From positions 186,001-250,000 of the forward strand of contig JBLXEY010000006.1 of the NCBI GenBank assembly GCA_048262655.1: 64,000 nt of DNA, in the 5' to 3' direction. Both the position numbers and the translations under genes were made by a program. This document shows positions 8,559 to 17,008 of this stretch, one piece after another; position 1 is the first letter of the stretch, and the number at the start of each line of letters is the position of its first letter. The notes under the pieces are model-generated. The model saw nothing but the letters and a program-made list of their open reading frames with translations, was not told the DNA's origin and made no database searches. The DNA is from JABMNT01 sp048262655. Its GTDB lineage: Bacteria; Pseudomonadota; Alphaproteobacteria; Rhodospirillales; Casp-alpha2.

Positions 8559-9022
8559 GAGGCTTCTCCTTCAACAGGTGCGGCTTCTGCAGGTGCAGCT
8601 TCAGCAGCAGGTGCTGCGGCTGGCCGGTCTTCGGATGGACGACCTTCGCCACCACCGTCACGGTCAAAGCGACCCCGTCCGCGCGGACGATCTTCGGAAC
8701 CTTTGTTGCGAACGATCGCTGAAGGCTCAGTCTCATGCTCATCAACACGCAATGTCATATAACGCAGGATGTCTTCGTTAATACGCATTTGACGTTCCAT
8801 TTCGAGGACAGCGTCAGATGGTGCATCGAGGTTCATAAGAACATAGTGTCCTTTCCGGTTTTTATTGATTTTGTACGCGAGCGTACGCAATCCCCAGTTT
8901 TCCGTCTTTCCAACGGAACCACCACGTTCTGTAATTACATTTTGAAAATTGGCGACGAGTTCATCGACTTGCGTCGTGGATACGTCCTGGCGTGCAATAA
9001 GCACACTTTCATATAGAGGCAA
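8555..9022 (-). CDS. rpsF: Small-subunit ribosomal protein bS6 with C-terminal extension
   Basis: bS6, which pairs with bS18 on 16S rRNA. The core (residues 1-95) starts MPLYESVLIARQDVS and contains YKINKNRKGHYVLMNLDAP. About 60 extra residues follow: first Arg/Gly/Asp-rich, then Ala/Pro/Glu-rich. The start codon is TTG at 9022, forced by alignment of the MPLYES start and preceded by a good GGGAGAG ribosome site. A rare start on an abundant ribosomal protein fits translational control. Confidence 0.96.
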   Translation of the reverse strand: MPLYESVLIARQDVSTTQVDELVANFQNVITERGGSVGKTENWGLRTLAYKINKNRKGHYVLMNLDAPSDAVLEMERQMRINEDILRYMTLRVDEHETEPSAIVRNKGSEDRPRGRGRFDRDGGGEGRPSEDRPAAAPAAEAAPAEAAPVEGEAS

Positions 9023-9049
9023 ATTTACTCTCCCTACGGATTATCTCTT

Positions 9050-9085
9050 CCCTGGAAATCAGGGCATAGCCGGGACCATCCCGGC
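9050..9085 (-). promoter_or_regulatory. Structured 5' leader of the rpsF operon
   Basis: Two adjacent hairpins lie just upstream of rpsF: a perfect 7-bp stem with a 3-base loop (9069-9075/9079-9085) and a 5-bp stem with a 5-base loop (9050-9054/9060-9064). bS6:bS18 complexes are known to repress their own operon through a leader RNA in several bacteria, so this may be that element. I could not confirm the characteristic CCG-containing motif. Confidence 0.35.
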
Positions 9086-9480
9086 AGGAAGCTTCTAAGG
9101 CGGCGGAATATACAGGAAAAGCGGCTGGGTGCAAGCCTAATAGTTGCCTTGTTTTTTGCCCCATAAACCACCCGTTTTGTCCGTTCCGCGCTCTGGGGCA
9201 GGATCGATCGCTTAATGGAAGCTAAAAGACATGGAACAGTGCGCCCGATACGAGCTTTATCTCCGCTAACGCAGGTACTTAGTGCCATGGGGGCAGGCTG
9301 CGCACCCAGATTTGTGCGGGTTTTAATCATGCAAACGGCTATTGCATCAACGAGCATCTTGGACTTGAATAATTTTACGTTGGATTGATCGGACCGATCA
9401 TCATGGATTGACAGTCATGGACCCAGCCGAAACACCTTAATCTGGGGTGGTTTCTTTGCAAACACCAAACATACAGGAAA
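9086..9480. other. Intergenic region between the rpsF leader and the D-threonine-aldolase-like gene
   Basis: About 400 bases with no convincing gene. A 107-codon minus-strand frame (9034-9357) has no family resemblance and runs through the rpsF leader. Loose inverted repeats are present (for example 7-base arms at 9157-9163 and 9194-9200). The region must hold the promoter of the ribosomal operon on the minus strand and that of the downstream plus-strand gene. Confidence 0.5.
9386..9400. promoter_or_regulatory. 15-base palindrome, possible operator
   Basis: TGATCGGACCGATCA is a perfect odd-centred palindrome about 85-100 bases upstream of the D-threonine-aldolase-like gene. It has the size and symmetry of an operator for a dimeric repressor, but no regulator gene is adjacent and I do not recognise the site. 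Confidence 0.3.
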
Positions 9481-9486
9481 TTGACC

Positions 9487-10608
9487 TTGAACCTTGGACC
9501 TAATGCCGAATTGATTGGCGAAGTAGATTCTTATCAACGCATTTATACTCCAGCGCTGATTATTGACCTCGATATTTTCGAGCGAAACGTTGCCCGAATG
9601 GCAGCCTATTGTGAGGCGCAAGGGGTTAGCTTTCGTCCCCATGCCAAGACACATAAGTGCGTCGAGATTGCAAAACGGCAAATTGCCGCCGGCGCCTTGG
9701 GGGTTTGTTGTGCAACTCTGGGCGAGGCGGAAGCGATGTCACGCGGCGGAATTGAGAACATTTTGATTACGACGCCAAGCGTCGGGGCGCGGAAGATAAA
9801 GAGGTTTCTTGATCTCAATCAGGCCTCCGTCGGCATGATGATGGTTTTGGATAACCTGGAAAACACGAAAGAGCTTTTGGCGGCGGCCGCGTCCAATGAT
9901 ATTCAGGTTGATGTCTTGGTGGCCCTTGATATTGGTAATAACCGGGTGGGAACGCGCACACCGGAGGATGCGTTTGAAATTGCACGGATCATTGATCAGG
10001 CTAGCCACGGGAACTTTCGGGGAGTACATGCCTACTGTGGGTCTCTCCAGCACGTTTTGGATTATCAGGAACGGACAAAAAAAGTTCTCGCTGCGAACGA
10101 GATTGTCCGAACTTTGGTTCAGATGCTGAAAGACGCAGATTTGGCCCCGGAAATTGTTACCGGCGTTGGTACCGGATCTCATCAGATTGATGCGAGCCAG
10201 GGATTGTTTGATGAAATGCAGGTTGGCAGCTACATCTTTATGGATGTTGAATACACAGATATCGAATGGCCCGAACCGGCGTACGAACAATCACTTTTCA
10301 TTGCGACAACTGTTGTCAGTAGCAATCATCCCGGGTTTGTAACGACAGATGGCGGGACTAAGCGGTTCTCTATGGGGGGCGTTGCACCAAAGTTTATCGA
10401 TCAGGAGCACTGGTCTTATGGATTTCAGGGTGATGAGCATGGAAAGATTGTCTTCGGCGACCACAATGACAGGCCAAAATTTGGTGATTTGGTCAAAGTC
10501 ATCCCGCCGCATTGTGATCCGACAGTTAACTTGTACGACTATTATCACGTCATTCAGGACGGGCGGCTGGTCGATATTTGGCCGATTGAAGCGCGGGGTG
10601 CGATTTGA
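9487..10608 (+). CDS. D-threonine aldolase / D-serine dehydratase-like PLP enzyme (DSD1 family)
   Basis: Fold-type III PLP enzyme of about 373 aa that cleaves or dehydrates D-3-hydroxy amino acids. The N-terminal alanine-racemase-like barrel carries the PLP lysine in FRPHAKTHK (about residue 54). The C-terminal domain has the metal motif PPHCDPTVNLYDYYHV near residue 341; the H-x-D pattern resembles D-threonine aldolases, while H-x-C would suit D-serine dehydratases, and HCD holds both residues. There is no in-frame ATG upstream. TTG at 9487, 7-8 bases after an AGGAAA site, is preferred to TTG at 9481. It is not part of the flanking backbone; the in vivo substrate is unknown. Confidence 0.82.
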   Translation: MNLGPNAELIGEVDSYQRIYTPALIIDLDIFERNVARMAAYCEAQGVSFRPHAKTHKCVEIAKRQIAAGALGVCCATLGEAEAMSRGGIENILITTPSVGARKIKRFLDLNQASVGMMMVLDNLENTKELLAAAASNDIQVDVLVALDIGNNRVGTRTPEDAFEIARIIDQASHGNFRGVHAYCGSLQHVLDYQERTKKVLAANEIVRTLVQMLKDADLAPEIVTGVGTGSHQIDASQGLFDEMQVGSYIFMDVEYTDIEWPEPAYEQSLFIATTVVSSNHPGFVTTDGGTKRFSMGGVAPKFIDQEHWSYGFQGDEHGKIVFGDHNDRPKFGDLVKVIPPHCDPTVNLYDYYHVIQDGRLVDIWPIEARGAI

Positions 10609-10613
10609 CGTTC

Positions 10614-10641
10614 TTGACAGCTTGACTCAAGGCGTTATCAC
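10614..10641 (+). promoter_or_regulatory. Weak candidate promoter upstream of fabD
   Basis: A perfect -35 hexamer TTGACA (10614-10619) is followed after 16 bases by TATCAC (10636-10641), a poor -10. It is the best promoter-like pair in the 93 bases before fabD, which begins the fatty-acid synthesis cluster. Confidence 0.3.
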
Positions 10642-10701
10642 TCTGGGAAAATCAAACTCGTACCACATACCATGATCTTACGAACTGGGAGATGATATAA
10701 A

Positions 10702-11643
10702 ATGAAACGCGCCTTTGTATTTCCAGGACAGGGAAGCCAGTCCGTCGGCATGGGAAAAGAGTTGGCGGAGGCCTTCCCGGCGGCGAGAGCTGTCTTTGAG
10801 GAAGTTGATGACGCACTTGGACAAGACCTCTCAAAGATCATGTTTGAGGGTCCAGATAATGAACTGGTTTTGACAGAGAATACCCAGCCAGCGTTGCTTG
10901 CATGCTCGATTGCCGTTGTTCGTGTGTTGCAATCGGAAGGTGGTTTTTCGCTTGCCGAGCAGGGGGCTTTCGTTGCTGGCCATTCTCTGGGTGAATATTC
11001 GGCTCTGTGTGCCGCCGAGACATTTGCCTTGGCGGATGCGGCCCGGTTGGTAAAAACCCGTGGCAAGGCCATGCAGGTTGCCGTTCCCGTCGGTCAAGGC
11101 GCGATGGCTGCTTTGTTGGGGCTTGAAGCGCCTGACGCAGAATCTATTGCGGAAGAATCCGGCCAGATAGGTGTTTGTAATTTTGCCAATGACAATGCAT
11201 CGGGTCAGGTGGTTGTTTCCGGGGCAACCGCGGCCGTTGAGCGAGCCGTGGAGATTGCGAAAGAACGCGGGGCTAAACGGGCTGTGATCCTGCCGGTCAG
11301 TGCACCTTTCCATTGTGCGATGATGCAGCCAGCTGCGGATGTCATGGCGGCGGCTTTGGCGGAAACCCAAATGAATGATCCCGTTGTTCCTCTCGTGGCG
11401 AATGTCACGGCGGAGGCTGTAACCACGGCGGATGACGTTCGCAAGCTTCTGGTTGAGCAAGTGTGCGGACGTGTGCGCTGGCGCGAATCGGTTTTGTATA
11501 TGAAAGATCAGGGCGTCACTGATTTAACGGAACTCGGCCACGGCAAGGTTCTATCGGGCATGGTCCGGCGCATCGACCGCGAATTGACGGGCAATGCTGT
11601 CGGTACGGCAGAAACCGTGCAAGAATTTTTAAAGTCAATTTAA
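10702..11643 (+). CDS. fabD: Malonyl-CoA:ACP transacylase
   Basis: Transfers malonyl from CoA to acyl carrier protein, the entry step of type II fatty-acid elongation. At 313 aa it is full length. Motifs: FPGQGSQSVGMG at the start, the serine elbow GHSLGEYSAL with the nucleophile, and the later catalytic His segment PVSAPFHCAMM. First gene of fabD-fabG-acpP-fabF; fabG begins 27 bases downstream. Confidence 0.96.
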   Translation: MKRAFVFPGQGSQSVGMGKELAEAFPAARAVFEEVDDALGQDLSKIMFEGPDNELVLTENTQPALLACSIAVVRVLQSEGGFSLAEQGAFVAGHSLGEYSALCAAETFALADAARLVKTRGKAMQVAVPVGQGAMAALLGLEAPDAESIAEESGQIGVCNFANDNASGQVVVSGATAAVERAVEIAKERGAKRAVILPVSAPFHCAMMQPAADVMAAALAETQMNDPVVPLVANVTAEAVTTADDVRKLLVEQVCGRVRWRESVLYMKDQGVTDLTELGHGKVLSGMVRRIDRELTGNAVGTAETVQEFLKSI

Positions 11644-11670
11644 GTTGAATAAGGCAGGGGGAAAACGCTG

Positions 11671-12408
11671 ATGTTTGATCTAACAGGAAAATGTGCGCTG
11701 GTAACCGGTGCGTCAGGTGGCATTGGTCGCGCAATCGCGCTGCAGTTAAAAAAGCAGGGCGCCGTTGTCGCGTTGTCAGGAACCCGTGTTGAGGCCTTGC
11801 AAACACTGGCGGACGAAATCGGCGATGGTGCACATATCGTGCCTGCGGATTTATCGTCAGAATCAGGCGCATCACAGCTTATCGCCGATGCGACTGAAGC
11901 GATGGGCCAAATAGATATTTTGGTAAATAACGCGGGATTGACCCGAGATATGTTAGCCATGCGTCTAAAGGACGAAGACTGGCAAACTGTGTTGGACGTA
12001 AACCTTACGTCGGCCTTTCGTCTGTCAAAAGCCTGCCTTCGTGGAATGATGAAAGCGCGTTGGGGTCGCATCATTGGCATTACCTCTATTGTCGGTGTTA
12101 CTGGAAATGCGGGCCAAACGAATTACGCTGCGTCGAAAGCTGGCATGATTGGTATGTCAAAGTCGTTGGCACAAGAAGTTGCCAGCCGGGGAATTACTGT
12201 GAATTGTGTTGCCCCCGGGTTTATCGCGACGCCGATGACTGATGCCCTAACAGAAGAGCAGCAACAAGGTATTTTGGGCGCAATTCCGGCTGGAAAAATG
12301 GGCACACCAGAGGATATCGCCTCGTCGGTCGTTTATCTTGCAAGCGATGAAGCCGCATATGTCACGGGCCAAACCTTACACGTAAATGGGGGGATGGCGA
12401 TGATTTGA
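11671..12408 (+). CDS. fabG: 3-oxoacyl-ACP reductase
   Basis: NADPH-dependent reduction of 3-oxoacyl-ACP, 245 aa, the usual SDR length. Seen: cofactor motif TGASGGIGRA, NNAG, catalytic Ser in GITSIVGVTGN, and the YAASK Tyr/Lys pair. The C-terminus GQTLHVNGGMAMI is typical of FabG. A strong GGCAGGGGG ribosome site precedes the ATG. Its place between fabD and acpP settles the assignment within the large SDR family. Confidence 0.96.
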   Translation: MFDLTGKCALVTGASGGIGRAIALQLKKQGAVVALSGTRVEALQTLADEIGDGAHIVPADLSSESGASQLIADATEAMGQIDILVNNAGLTRDMLAMRLKDEDWQTVLDVNLTSAFRLSKACLRGMMKARWGRIIGITSIVGVTGNAGQTNYAASKAGMIGMSKSLAQEVASRGITVNCVAPGFIATPMTDALTEEQQQGILGAIPAGKMGTPEDIASSVVYLASDEAAYVTGQTLHVNGGMAMI

Positions 12409-12601
12409 GCGCGGTTGTGCTCATCTCTGATCGTTTGGCAGGATTTGCAAAGGGGTAAAAAACACGGTTGCGACGACTGGTAATGCTGAAAAAAGTATGT
12501 TAGTTAGCGCCGACTTTTGCAAAATTATATAACAATTAAACGGGTTTCGGGCTAATCTGAGATCTCCTATTAACCAAAGTTGAATTCAAGGATATAGACT
12601 T

Positions 12602-12835
12602 ATGAGTGATGTCGCTGATCGCGTAAAAAAAATCGTCTTAGAGCACTTAGGCGTGGACGAAGACAAAGTTGTTGAAAACGCGAGTTTCATCGATGATTTG
12701 GGGGCCGACAGTCTGGACACAGTAGAATTGGTCATGGCATTCGAAGAAGAGTTTGGATGCGAGATTCCAGATGATGCTGCGGAAAAGATCATGACCGTTA
12801 AAGATGCGATTACATTCATCGAATCTGCCAGCTAA
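12602..12835 (+). CDS. acpP: Acyl carrier protein
   Basis: 77-aa acidic carrier protein. Ser in the motif DDLGADSLDTVELVMAFEEE receives the 4'-phosphopantetheine arm. A gap of 193 bases separates it from fabG, room for its own promoter, as expected for a protein needed in excess of the enzymes around it. A hairpin follows in the gap to fabF. Confidence 0.98.
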   Translation: MSDVADRVKKIVLEHLGVDEDKVVENASFIDDLGADSLDTVELVMAFEEEFGCEIPDDAAEKIMTVKDAITFIESAS

Positions 12836-12848
12836 ATTTACCGATTAG

Positions 12849-12878
12849 GGTTTGCAAGGCTTGTAAGTCTTGCAAACC
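12849..12878. terminator. Intercistronic hairpin between acpP and fabF
   Basis: Perfect 10-bp inverted repeat (GGTTTGCAAG at 12849-12858, complement at 12869-12878) with a 10-base loop. No T-run follows on the plus strand, so it is more likely an mRNA 3'-end stabiliser or partial terminator that keeps acpP message above fabF than a full stop. Confidence 0.55.
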
Positions 12879-12922
12879 GCCATATTTAAGCCCCTCAGAT
12901 AACCAGACGGGTATACCTAATT

Positions 12923-14185
12923 ATGAGAAGAGTCGTTGTCACAGGCCTCGGAATTGTAAATTCACTTGGTGTTGGAATTGAACATAACTGGGCTAATATT
13001 CTGGAGGCAAAGTCCGGAATAAAGGCTGTCGACTCCTTTGATGTTTCGGATTTGCCTGCGAAGATCGCGGGTCAGATACCCTTGGGTGAAACATCAGAGG
13101 GACTTTTTAATCCCGATGATTGGGTGAGTTCAAAAGATCGCCGTCGGATGGATGATTTCATCGTTTTTGGCCTTTGTGCCGCTGAACAGGCGATTATCGA
13201 TTCGGGCTGGGTCGCCGATTCAGAAGAAAAACAGTGGCGAAGTGGCGTCTCGATTGGGTCTGGTATCGGTGGTTTGAATGAAATCGCCAAAACGGCGATT
13301 ACCGTAAATGAAGGCAAGGTCAGAAAAGTCAGTCCTTTCTTTATTCCGGCGAGCCTTATCAATCTGGTTTCCGGGCACGTGTCTATTAAGCATGGCTTTA
13401 AAGGCCCAAATCATTCCGTTGTCACCGCATGCTCAACAGGTGCTCATTCCATTGGGGATGCTGCACGGATCATCATGTGGGATGATGCGGATGTCATGAT
13501 TGCGGGAGGTGCGGAATCGGCAGTTTGTCGGCTTGGCATGGCTGGCTTTAGTGCGGCGCGAGCATTGTCAACGGGATTTAATGATACACCTGAAAAGGCC
13601 TCAAGACCTTGGGATGCTGATCGGGATGGTTTCGTCATGGGCGATGGTGCCGGTGTTGTGGTTCTTGAAGAATACGAACATGCAAAGAAACGCGGCGCAA
13701 AGATTTACGCAGAAGTGGTCGGTTATGGTATGTCGGGCGACGCACATCACATTACGGCGCCAGCTGCCGATGGAAATGGTGGCTACAGATGCATGCAGGC
13801 TGCGCTAAAACGTGCGCAATTGAACCCGGAAGACATCGACTACGTAAACGCACATGGCACTTCAACGCCACTTGGCGATGAAATCGAACTGGGTGCGGTG
13901 ACGCGGCTTTTTGGTGAAGCTGCGAAGAATATGTCCATGTCTTCAACAAAATCTGCCATTGGTCATTTGTTAGGCGCCGCAGGGGCTGTCGAAGCAATCT
14001 ATTCAATTATGGCAATTAACGATGGCGTCGTTCCGCCAACACTAAATTTGGAAACACCTCCCGATGGTTGCCAAATTGACCTCGTTCCGCTGGCCGCCAA
14101 AGAGCGCCCGGTGAGAGCAGCGCTCTCCAATTCATTTGGGTTTGGTGGAACAAATGCATCATTGGTGTTTAAAGCGGTTAACTAG
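12923..14185 (+). CDS. fabF: 3-oxoacyl-ACP synthase II
   Basis: Condensing enzyme that extends acyl-ACP with malonyl-ACP, 420 aa. Starts MRRVVVTGLGIVNSLG. The catalytic Cys is in VVTACSTGAHSIGDAARII, followed by the two His motifs NAHGTSTPLGDE and KSAIGHLLGAAG, and the C-terminal NSFGFGGTNAS loop. The Cys-His-His triad identifies FabB/FabF, and position after acpP identifies fabF. mltG starts 12 bases downstream. Confidence 0.97.
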   Translation: MRRVVVTGLGIVNSLGVGIEHNWANILEAKSGIKAVDSFDVSDLPAKIAGQIPLGETSEGLFNPDDWVSSKDRRRMDDFIVFGLCAAEQAIIDSGWVADSEEKQWRSGVSIGSGIGGLNEIAKTAITVNEGKVRKVSPFFIPASLINLVSGHVSIKHGFKGPNHSVVTACSTGAHSIGDAARIIMWDDADVMIAGGAESAVCRLGMAGFSAARALSTGFNDTPEKASRPWDADRDGFVMGDGAGVVVLEEYEHAKKRGAKIYAEVVGYGMSGDAHHITAPAADGNGGYRCMQAALKRAQLNPEDIDYVNAHGTSTPLGDEIELGAVTRLFGEAAKNMSMSSTKSAIGHLLGAAGAVEAIYSIMAINDGVVPPTLNLETPPDGCQIDLVPLAAKERPVRAALSNSFGFGGTNASLVFKAVN

Positions 14186-14197
14186 AATCGGCGCGTT

Positions 14198-15205
14198 ATG
14201 CGCCGGTTAATTTACTTAGCGTTCAGTTTTGTAGCGATTCTTGCATTGGCAGGCGGAGGCGCGTCTTTCTGGGTTTATGCAGGGTTTACCAAACCTGGGC
14301 CTTTGAGCCGCGATGTTGTGGTTGTTGTCGAGCCCGGCAGTGGTGTTGGCAAAATTGCAGCGGATCTTGCGCGTCGGGATGTCATTTCCGATCCTTTTAT
14401 CTTTCGCCTGGGCGCACGTTTTTTGAGCGATCGCAAACCCCTGAAAGCTGGTGAATTCCTGTTCCCTGCAAGAATCAGCTCCCGCGAAGCAATTCAGTTG
14501 CTGCAAGTCGGGAAAACCGTTGTCCGCCGGGTTACGTTTGCCGAAGGCCTGACATCACAGGAAATCGTACGACAGCTGTTAATGACTCAAGGGTTGACCG
14601 GAACGATAGAGAACGTACCTGCTGAAGGGGCATTGCTTCCAGAAACCTATCATTTTTCATTCGGCGATGTCCGTACAGATGTTTTGGAACGCATGGCAAC
14701 CGATATGGATAAACTCGTCCAGCAGTTGTGGGATGTTCGTGATGCGGGCTTGCCGCTTAAAACCGCTGAAGAAGCTGTGATACTGGCTTCAATTGTTGAG
14801 AAAGAAACGGGCCTTGCGTCTGAAAGAAAACGCGTCGCTGGTGTCTTTATGAACAGATTGAGGAAGGGAGTTCGGCTGCAAACAGACCCCACTGTCGTTT
14901 ATGGCCTAACAAAGGGCAAAGGCCCGTTGGGGCGCTCGCTTACACGTAGCGACCTCAAAAGCGATACGCCGTTCAATACCTACTTGATTAAGGGTTTGCC
15001 GCCAACGCCCATTGCGAACCCGGGTTACAAATCCTTGGAGGCGGTCATGCACCCTATGGAAACGGATGATTTTTATTTTGTCGCGGATGGTCGCGGTGGT
15101 CATCTATTCGCACGCACCCTTGCCGAACATAATAGAAATGTCGCCCGCTGGCGTAAAATTGAGCGGGCCCGCAAGAAGAGCGGACAACAAACGCCCTCAC
15201 AATAG
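14198..15205 (+). CDS. mltG: Endolytic murein transglycosylase MltG
   Basis: Cleaves nascent glycan strands at the inner membrane, thought to set glycan length. 335 aa: one N-terminal membrane anchor (residues 4-28), a LysM-like region, and the YceG catalytic domain. The catalytic Glu lies in ASIVEKETGLASERKRVAGVF, followed by LQTDPTVVYG and TPFNTYLIKGLPPTPIANPG, all family signatures. It follows fabF as in many proteobacteria. The start codon ATG at 14198 has no strong ribosome site, suggesting coupling to fabF. Confidence 0.95.
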   Translation: MRRLIYLAFSFVAILALAGGGASFWVYAGFTKPGPLSRDVVVVVEPGSGVGKIAADLARRDVISDPFIFRLGARFLSDRKPLKAGEFLFPARISSREAIQLLQVGKTVVRRVTFAEGLTSQEIVRQLLMTQGLTGTIENVPAEGALLPETYHFSFGDVRTDVLERMATDMDKLVQQLWDVRDAGLPLKTAEEAVILASIVEKETGLASERKRVAGVFMNRLRKGVRLQTDPTVVYGLTKGKGPLGRSLTRSDLKSDTPFNTYLIKGLPPTPIANPGYKSLEAVMHPMETDDFYFVADGRGGHLFARTLAEHNRNVARWRKIERARKKSGQQTPSQ

Positions 15206-15239
15206 ATGTTTCCATGAAAACCCGACAAGGAGATAAGGG

Positions 15240-16004
15240 CTAAATCTTATGTGGGCCTTTGTTTAAGAGAGTGTCCGTCCAACTGAGTGGAAGGGCGCTG
15301 ATGAAGCGCATCAAAAAATAAGTTTGCCATGGAAATGCTATTCGCGGTTTGTTTTTTGCCAAGCCCTTTAGAATGATTTGCGCCGCTCGATCTGCCTCCA
15401 TAAAGAAAGGCATTTTGAACGCGTTTTGATCTGTGATCCGGCTTCTGACAAAACCAGGGCAAATAACGGTGACGTGAATACCGTCCCCAGCCAGTCGACC
15501 GCGTAACCCTTCTCCGTAACTTCGGATCGCGGCCTTTGACGCGCTGTAGGCGGGCGCTGTGGGGAGACCTCGAAAAGCTGCCATAGAACTCATAAGCGCA
15601 ATTTGCCCATGGCCACGGGATTTCATTTGCTCGATTAAGGGTAATACCGTGTTCAGTGTGCCTGTTACATTTACGGAGAATATTTCATTGGTTTGCGCCG
15701 CTTCACGGGTTTTCTGTCCGGTTCCACTCGAAATACCGGCATTGGCAATCACAAGATCTATGGGCGTTTGTTGATCAACGCTGAGTACCCATTCGGACGT
15801 TGCGTCTTGTTCCTGTAAATCGAGCTGCTGCGTTGTGACGTTGGCGCCAAGCGATTTGCACACGCCAGCAATCTCTTCCAGGCGTTCGACACTCCTGCCA
15901 CATAGCGCCAGATGCTTGCCAGGCGCCGCATAGGCCCGCGCCAGCGCATATCCGATGCCGCTGGAAGCACCTGTAATAAGGATGGAGTTTGGTTGTCTAT
16001 TCAT
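15240..16004 (-). CDS. Short-chain dehydrogenase/reductase
   Basis: 254-aa classical SDR. Seen: TGASSGIGYALA cofactor loop at residues 11-22, NAGISSG, catalytic Ser in ALMSSMAAFRG, and YSASK. The C-terminus has a hydrophobic patch (YFLMRFISALPLSW), suggesting membrane association as in some DltE/SadH-like SDRs. The ATG at 16004 was chosen over a far-upstream frame start because the conserved SDR N-terminus begins right there. Convergent with mltG and divergent from yicC; substrate unknown. Confidence 0.85.
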   Translation of the reverse strand: MNRQPNSILITGASSGIGYALARAYAAPGKHLALCGRSVERLEEIAGVCKSLGANVTTQQLDLQEQDATSEWVLSVDQQTPIDLVIANAGISSGTGQKTREAAQTNEIFSVNVTGTLNTVLPLIEQMKSRGHGQIALMSSMAAFRGLPTAPAYSASKAAIRSYGEGLRGRLAGDGIHVTVICPGFVRSRITDQNAFKMPFFMEADRAAQIILKGLAKNKPRIAFPWQTYFLMRFISALPLSWTDTLLNKGPHKI

Positions 16005-16104
16005 CGACCAACTATACGGACAAATTTCGGATAAGTCAGGGGTGGTATTGTTGTCGGCTGTCTGGCTGGGTATAAAAAGGTGCTTAAAAAAACAGAGGTG
16101 TTTG

Positions 16105-16995
16105 GTGCCAATAAAATCAATGACAGGTTTCGCCCGCGTCGAAGGGCAACATGAATTATGTTCATGGTCGTGGGAGATTAAGAGTGTCAACGCCAAGGGG
16201 TTGGATGTTCGATGCCGGTTACCTAACGGTTTTGAAGCGATGGAGGCCGTTGTGCGTGACCGCCTTTCAAAGACGCTCAAGCGTGGTAATGTCACCGTGA
16301 ACTTGGCTGTGGAATGGCAACAAATATCAGGTGGCTATCAACTCAACACCGATATTATGAAATTGGCACTAGCAGAAATCCCGAATATCGAAAAGCAGTT
16401 GCCTGCTGCCGCTCCAACAAGTGCCGCCGATATTTTGGCATTGCGTGGTGTTATTGAGATCATTGATCAGGAGTTGTCTGAGACGGAACGCGAAGATGTC
16501 AATATCCGGGTATTAGAAGATCTGGATCAGGCCGTGTTAGCACTCGATACGATGCGTGCTTCTGAAGGATCTCAGTTAACTGCCGTATTGACCGAACAGC
16601 TTGATCACATTGGTGAGTTATCGCTTAAAGCCAAAGCAAATGCAGCCGGTCAACCTGCCGCGATACGGGCGCGTCTGGAAAATCAAATTAATGATATTCT
16701 GGGGCGCGCGAGCAATTTACCAGAAGACCGGATGGTACAGGAAATTGCGTTGCTTGTGACAAAAGCCGATATAAGAGAAGAAATTGACCGATTGGTTGCG
16801 CATGAACAAGCGGCACGTGGTTATCTTGGCTCTGACGGCGCCGTCGGTCGTAAGCTCGATTTTTTGTGCCAGGAATTTAACCGCGAGGCCAACACACTTT
16901 GCTCAAAATCATCTGATGTCGCGTTAACCCAGATCGGCCTCGATTTGAAAACTCACATCGAACGATTTCGTGAGCAAATCCAAAATATAGAATAG
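16105..16995 (+). CDS. yicC: YicC family protein (UPF0701)
   Basis: About 296 aa. The family start (K)SMTGFARVEG is present, and the C-terminal DUF1732 block (GRKLDFLCQEFNREANTLCSKS) is intact. YicC members are reported as RNA-binding or endoribonuclease proteins; the function here is inferred from the family only. GTG at 16105, six bases after AGAGG (16094-16098), is preferred to the upstream frame or to ATG at 16120. It precedes gmk by 13 bases, the usual yicC-gmk pair. Confidence 0.9.
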   Translation: MPIKSMTGFARVEGQHELCSWSWEIKSVNAKGLDVRCRLPNGFEAMEAVVRDRLSKTLKRGNVTVNLAVEWQQISGGYQLNTDIMKLALAEIPNIEKQLPAAAPTSAADILALRGVIEIIDQELSETEREDVNIRVLEDLDQAVLALDTMRASEGSQLTAVLTEQLDHIGELSLKAKANAAGQPAAIRARLENQINDILGRASNLPEDRMVQEIALLVTKADIREEIDRLVAHEQAARGYLGSDGAVGRKLDFLCQEFNREANTLCSKSSDVALTQIGLDLKTHIERFREQIQNIE

Positions 16996-17008
16996 ATGGT
17001 TCAGAATT

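Noticed and set aside
9157..9200. TGCCCCA/TGGGGCA inverted repeat
   Set aside because: Seven-base arms 30 bases apart are too weak and distant to call a structure.
9034..9357. 107-codon minus-strand frame upstream of rpsF
   Set aside because: Runs through the structured rpsF leader; Arg/Ser/Leu-rich with no family signature and no ribosome site.
9739..10290. 183-codon minus-strand frame inside the D-threonine-aldolase-like gene
   Set aside because: Antisense to a gene with intact catalytic motifs; no recognisable family.
10831..11460. 209-codon minus-strand frame inside fabD
   Set aside because: Antisense shadow of fabD with unlikely composition (rich in His, Arg and Asn).
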